Source of the DNA: Halofilum ochraceum | GTDB lineage: Bacteria > Pseudomonadota > Gammaproteobacteria > XJ16 > Halofilaceae | Length of the DNA: 64,000 nucleotides | Direction: 5' to 3' | Assembly: GCF_001614315.2 (NCBI RefSeq) | Contig: NZ_LVEG02000008.1 | Span: 124,001 to 188,000 of the forward strand | In this document: piece after piece, positions 61,991-64,000 of the stretch | How the letters are laid out: every line of letters begins with the position of its first letter | Numbering within the stretch: position 1 is the first letter of the stretch | The notes under the pieces: generated by a model | Database searches by the model: none | What the model saw: the letters and a program-made list of their open reading frames with translations, nothing else | What the model was told of the DNA's origin: nothing | Program-made: the position numbers and the translations under genes

Positions 61991-62314
61991 TCAGGTCACA
62001 CGGTTCGGCGGACGCTCGGGAGGCGCAAACTCTGGAGAGGTATACGGGCCTGACCGGCCCACACGGTACATCCCGTGATCCGGAATCGGGGCTGGAAGAT
62101 CCGAGCCCGCGAGGATCGCGGTCGGGACGCCGCATTGATGAACATGGTCCCCTGACGCTTCACGAGGATCGCCCGCGGTTGTATGGCACAGGACCAGAGT
62201 CGCGGTCTCGTGGGCTTCGGGCTCATGATCTGCTTCCGTCGAGTGCGAATGCACCGACGGTACGCCGGGCGCCGCCAACGCGATCAACAAAAGCAACTGG
62301 AGTAACCGGACCAT
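61991..62314 (-). CDS. Small secreted protein in the copper region
   Basis: 107 residues. Signal peptide MVRLLQLLLLIALAAPGVPS, then His-rich HSHSTEADHEPEAHE, two Cys (LVLCHTT, VHQCGVP) and a C terminus EFAPPERPPNRVT. The end resembles that of the divergent small protein (PPERLFRPPIHLS). No named family; a copper-associated periplasmic role is inferred from His/Cys content and neighbours. Confidence 0.6.
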   Translation of the reverse strand: MVRLLQLLLLIALAAPGVPSVHSHSTEADHEPEAHETATLVLCHTTAGDPREASGDHVHQCGVPTAILAGSDLPAPIPDHGMYRVGRSGPYTSPEFAPPERPPNRVT

Positions 62315-62377
62315 AGCGATAAGTCTTGGGGGAACCTTCGCCTGTGTCAAGTTGCCGGTCCCTCCGCCCGTGGTCGA

Positions 62378-62391
62378 TGAATAATTATTCA
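62378..62391. promoter_or_regulatory. Perfect 14-bp palindrome between divergent copper-region genes
   Basis: TGAATAATTATTCA is an exact palindrome in the 114-base divergent region, standing out from GC-rich DNA. A TAGAAT -10-like box follows at 62416-62421. Possible operator for a copper regulator not encoded in the window. Confidence 0.5.
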
Positions 62392-62428
62392 CTTTCGGGA
62401 CCCGGACGCCGCCTCTAGAATCAAGACT

Positions 62429-62806
62429 ATGCTTCCGCGTGCGCGTTCCAGATCGCTGACCTGTCGCATTTTCGCGATGCTCATGACGCTGGCCCTGTTG
62501 GTAGTCGGTCAGGGCGTGCATCTGCCTGCGGCACAGGCCGACGCGGATGCGGGCACCACCTATGCGATGAGCGGACATTCGCCTGCCGAGCACGGCCCGA
62601 ATACCGGCGATGCAAAACCGCCCGGCGGAGGGATGCAATCGGAGTTGGAATGCGCCGGCACGGAGTGCGGCGGTTGCGTGGCTTCGATACCCTCGTCGAC
62701 ACTTGGCCCACCCCCTTTGAATGAACTACCTACGGACGACGCGGTGGTCGACTCTGCCGTGCGTCCTCCCGAGCGGCTGTTCCGGCCGCCGATACACCTC
62801 TCGTAA
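62429..62806 (+). CDS. Small secreted protein upstream of copA
   Basis: 125 residues: signal region (FAMLMTLALLVVGQGVHLPAAQA), Met/His segment YAMSGHSPAEHGP, a CAGTECGGCVAS cluster of three Cys, and C terminus RPPERLFRPPIHLS. It resembles small DUF2946/CopL-like proteins preceding copA. An internal start at 62477 is possible. Likely periplasmic metal-related function. Confidence 0.6.
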   Translation: MLPRARSRSLTCRIFAMLMTLALLVVGQGVHLPAAQADADAGTTYAMSGHSPAEHGPNTGDAKPPGGGMQSELECAGTECGGCVASIPSSTLGPPPLNELPTDDAVVDSAVRPPERLFRPPIHLS

Positions 62807-62964
62807 CCTCCTCTTAGCGATTCCGGTTCGTCGGGCGATCACGGCCAATGCCGTGCCATCGAGCCGTAATCGAACTGTCCGGTGAGTCCGTTCATCCGCG
62901 CCCTGCGGGGCCAGCGGTAGACATTGCTCCCCGGTCCGACAAAGCGATAATGAAAGGTGAAAAA

Positions 62965-64000
62965 GTGACCGACTATTCGCACGAGAATGGCGGCGTTACG
63001 CGTCGTCGTTTCCTGCAGGGGGCCGCAGCGATGGGGCTGCTGGCCGGTGTAGACAGTCTGGTGCCCGCCTATGCGTGGGCGCGCACCGGCAATCTCGCGG
63101 CGCGACGCGAGGTTGTCGGCAATTCCGATATCTTCAACCTGGTGATCGAGCGCACGCCGCTGGACATCGGTGGGCGCGCCACATCGCAGCCGATCACCAT
63201 CAACGGTTCGATTCCGGCACCGCTGATCCGCCTGCGCGAAGGCCGTGAGGCCGTCCTGCGCGTGACCAATCGCCTGGACGAGTCGACCTCCATTCACTGG
63301 CACGGCATTCTGTTGCCGTATCAGATGGATGGTGTCCCCGGCGTGAGTTTTCCGGGCATCGCTCCGGGGGAAACCTTCGAGTATCGCTACCCGGTGGAGC
63401 AGAGCGGCACCTACTGGTACCACAGCCACTCCGGTCTCCAGGAGCAGCTCGGCCACTATGGACCGCTGGTCGTCGATCCCGCGGAGCCTGACCCGTTCAG
63501 CTACGACCGTGACTACGCGGTCGTGCTGTCGGACTGGACGTTCGACGAGCCGGGCGATGTGCTGCGCAAGCTCAAGGTCGCCGAGGGCTATTACAACTAC
63601 AACCAGCGCACGGTCGGCGATTTCTTCGAGGACGTCGAGCGCATGGGCTGGGATGCCGCGTGGGACAAGGCCGGCATGTGGGGGCACATGCGCATGACGC
63701 CCCGCGATATCCTGGATGTCACCGGCTCGGAGTACACCTACCTGATGAATGGCCGGCCGCCCGGGGGCAACTGGACGGGGCTGTTCTCCCGCGGGGAACG
63801 CATCCGGCTGCGTTTTATCAATGCGTCAGCGATGACTTTTTTCGACGTCCGTATCCCGGGACTGTCGATGACGGTCGTCGCGGCCGATGGTCAGAACGTG
63901 CAGCCGGTCGAAACGGATGAGTTCCGAATCGGCGTCGCGGAAACCTACGATGTAATCGTGCAACCAACGGATCGCGCGCACACGATCTTCGCGCAGTCGC
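62965..64000 (+). CDS. copA: Copper-resistance multicopper oxidase CopA, 3' end outside window
   Basis: At least 345 codons, open to the right edge. Tat signal VTRRRFLQGAAAMGLLAGVD, then cupredoxin domain 1 with copper-ligand motifs SIHWHGILLPYQMDGVPG and GTYWYHSHSGLQEQLGHYGP. YTYLMNGRPPGGNWTGLFSR and the CopA-type DFFEDVERMGW insertion identify the CopA family of periplasmic cuprous oxidases. GTG at 62965 chosen for AGGTG upstream; ATG at 62950 is in frame. Confidence 0.93.
   Translation, partial: MTDYSHENGGVTRRRFLQGAAAMGLLAGVDSLVPAYAWARTGNLAARREVVGNSDIFNLVIERTPLDIGGRATSQPITINGSIPAPLIRLREGREAVLRVTNRLDESTSIHWHGILLPYQMDGVPGVSFPGIAPGETFEYRYPVEQSGTYWYHSHSGLQEQLGHYGPLVVDPAEPDPFSYDRDYAVVLSDWTFDEPGDVLRKLKVAEGYYNYNQRTVGDFFEDVERMGWDAAWDKAGMWGHMRMTPRDILDVTGSEYTYLMNGRPPGGNWTGLFSRGERIRLRFINASAMTFFDVRIPGLSMTVVAADGQNVQPVETDEFRIGVAETYDVIVQPTDRAHTIFAQS

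Noticed and set aside
61730-62053. Plus-strand short frame downstream of the cupredoxin start
   Set aside because: Arg/Gly-rich, no signal or family, and it overlaps the better-supported small secreted protein on the other strand.
62325-62350. CueR-like promoter (TTGACA with long spacer and ACTTAT) before the minus-strand small protein
   Set aside because: The spacer is 20 bases and only one half of the expected CueR dyad (GAAGGTT) is present; the -10 also nearly touches the start codon.

Overview
The window is a continuous, very GC-rich stretch of a gammaproteobacterial chromosome. The housekeeping order hfq-hflX-hflK-hflC-DUF2065-hisZ-purA, tRNA-Leu, rnr-rlmB, then rpsF-rpsR-rplI-dnaB-alr is typical of that class. 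The combination of a DIC transporter, carbonic anhydrase and CO dehydrogenase genes suggests a lithotrophic or carboxydotrophic lineage, for example an Ectothiorhodospiraceae-like organism. That placement is inference; no rRNA is present.

Layout. 1-2.0 kb: end of a DUF4124 gene, then ygfZ and a DUF2007 gene on the minus strand. 2.2-7.2 kb: the succinate dehydrogenase block (SDHAF4-like factor, sdhCDAB, sdhE, ygfX, TPR protein). 7.5-17.6 kb: RNA and protein quality-control and housekeeping genes. 17.5-23.3 kb: an inorganic-carbon module (beta-carbonic anhydrase, LysR regulator, dabB-dabA). 23.4-29.5 kb: pyrC, the S6/S18/L9 operon, dnaB, alr. 29.5-33.8 kb: miscellaneous single genes (PQQ-type beta-propeller lipoprotein, fdxA, galU, tspO, gloA, a small secreted protein).

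33.9-54.5 kb is the most distinctive part: about 20 kb devoted to molybdenum hydroxylases of the CO dehydrogenase family. A sulfur/cofactor-maturation set (split XdhC, SufS, SufU, CoxG) precedes a form II-type operon (coxS-coxL-coxM, coxD, coxE). A MocA-like cytidylyltransferase and a complete molybdate transporter (modABC) follow, then a form I operon (coxM-coxS-coxL-coxD-coxE-coxF). The form I CoxL carries the diagnostic AYRCSFR loop and is fused at its C terminus to a complete CoxG-like SRPBCC domain. I regard this as the most interesting feature of the window.

54.7-60.3 kb is a two-component system divergent from a dsbD-dsbE-dsbG operon, matching the copper-responsive DsbRS/DsbDEG arrangement of Pseudomonas. 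A PmrA/QseB-type direct repeat lies in front of dsbD. At 60.7 kb the 3' part of a tRNA-Asn gene survives as an apparent integration scar. Beyond it are copper-handling genes (cupredoxin, two small secreted proteins, multicopper oxidase CopA) that run off the right edge, consistent with a copper-resistance island inserted next to the Dsb cluster.
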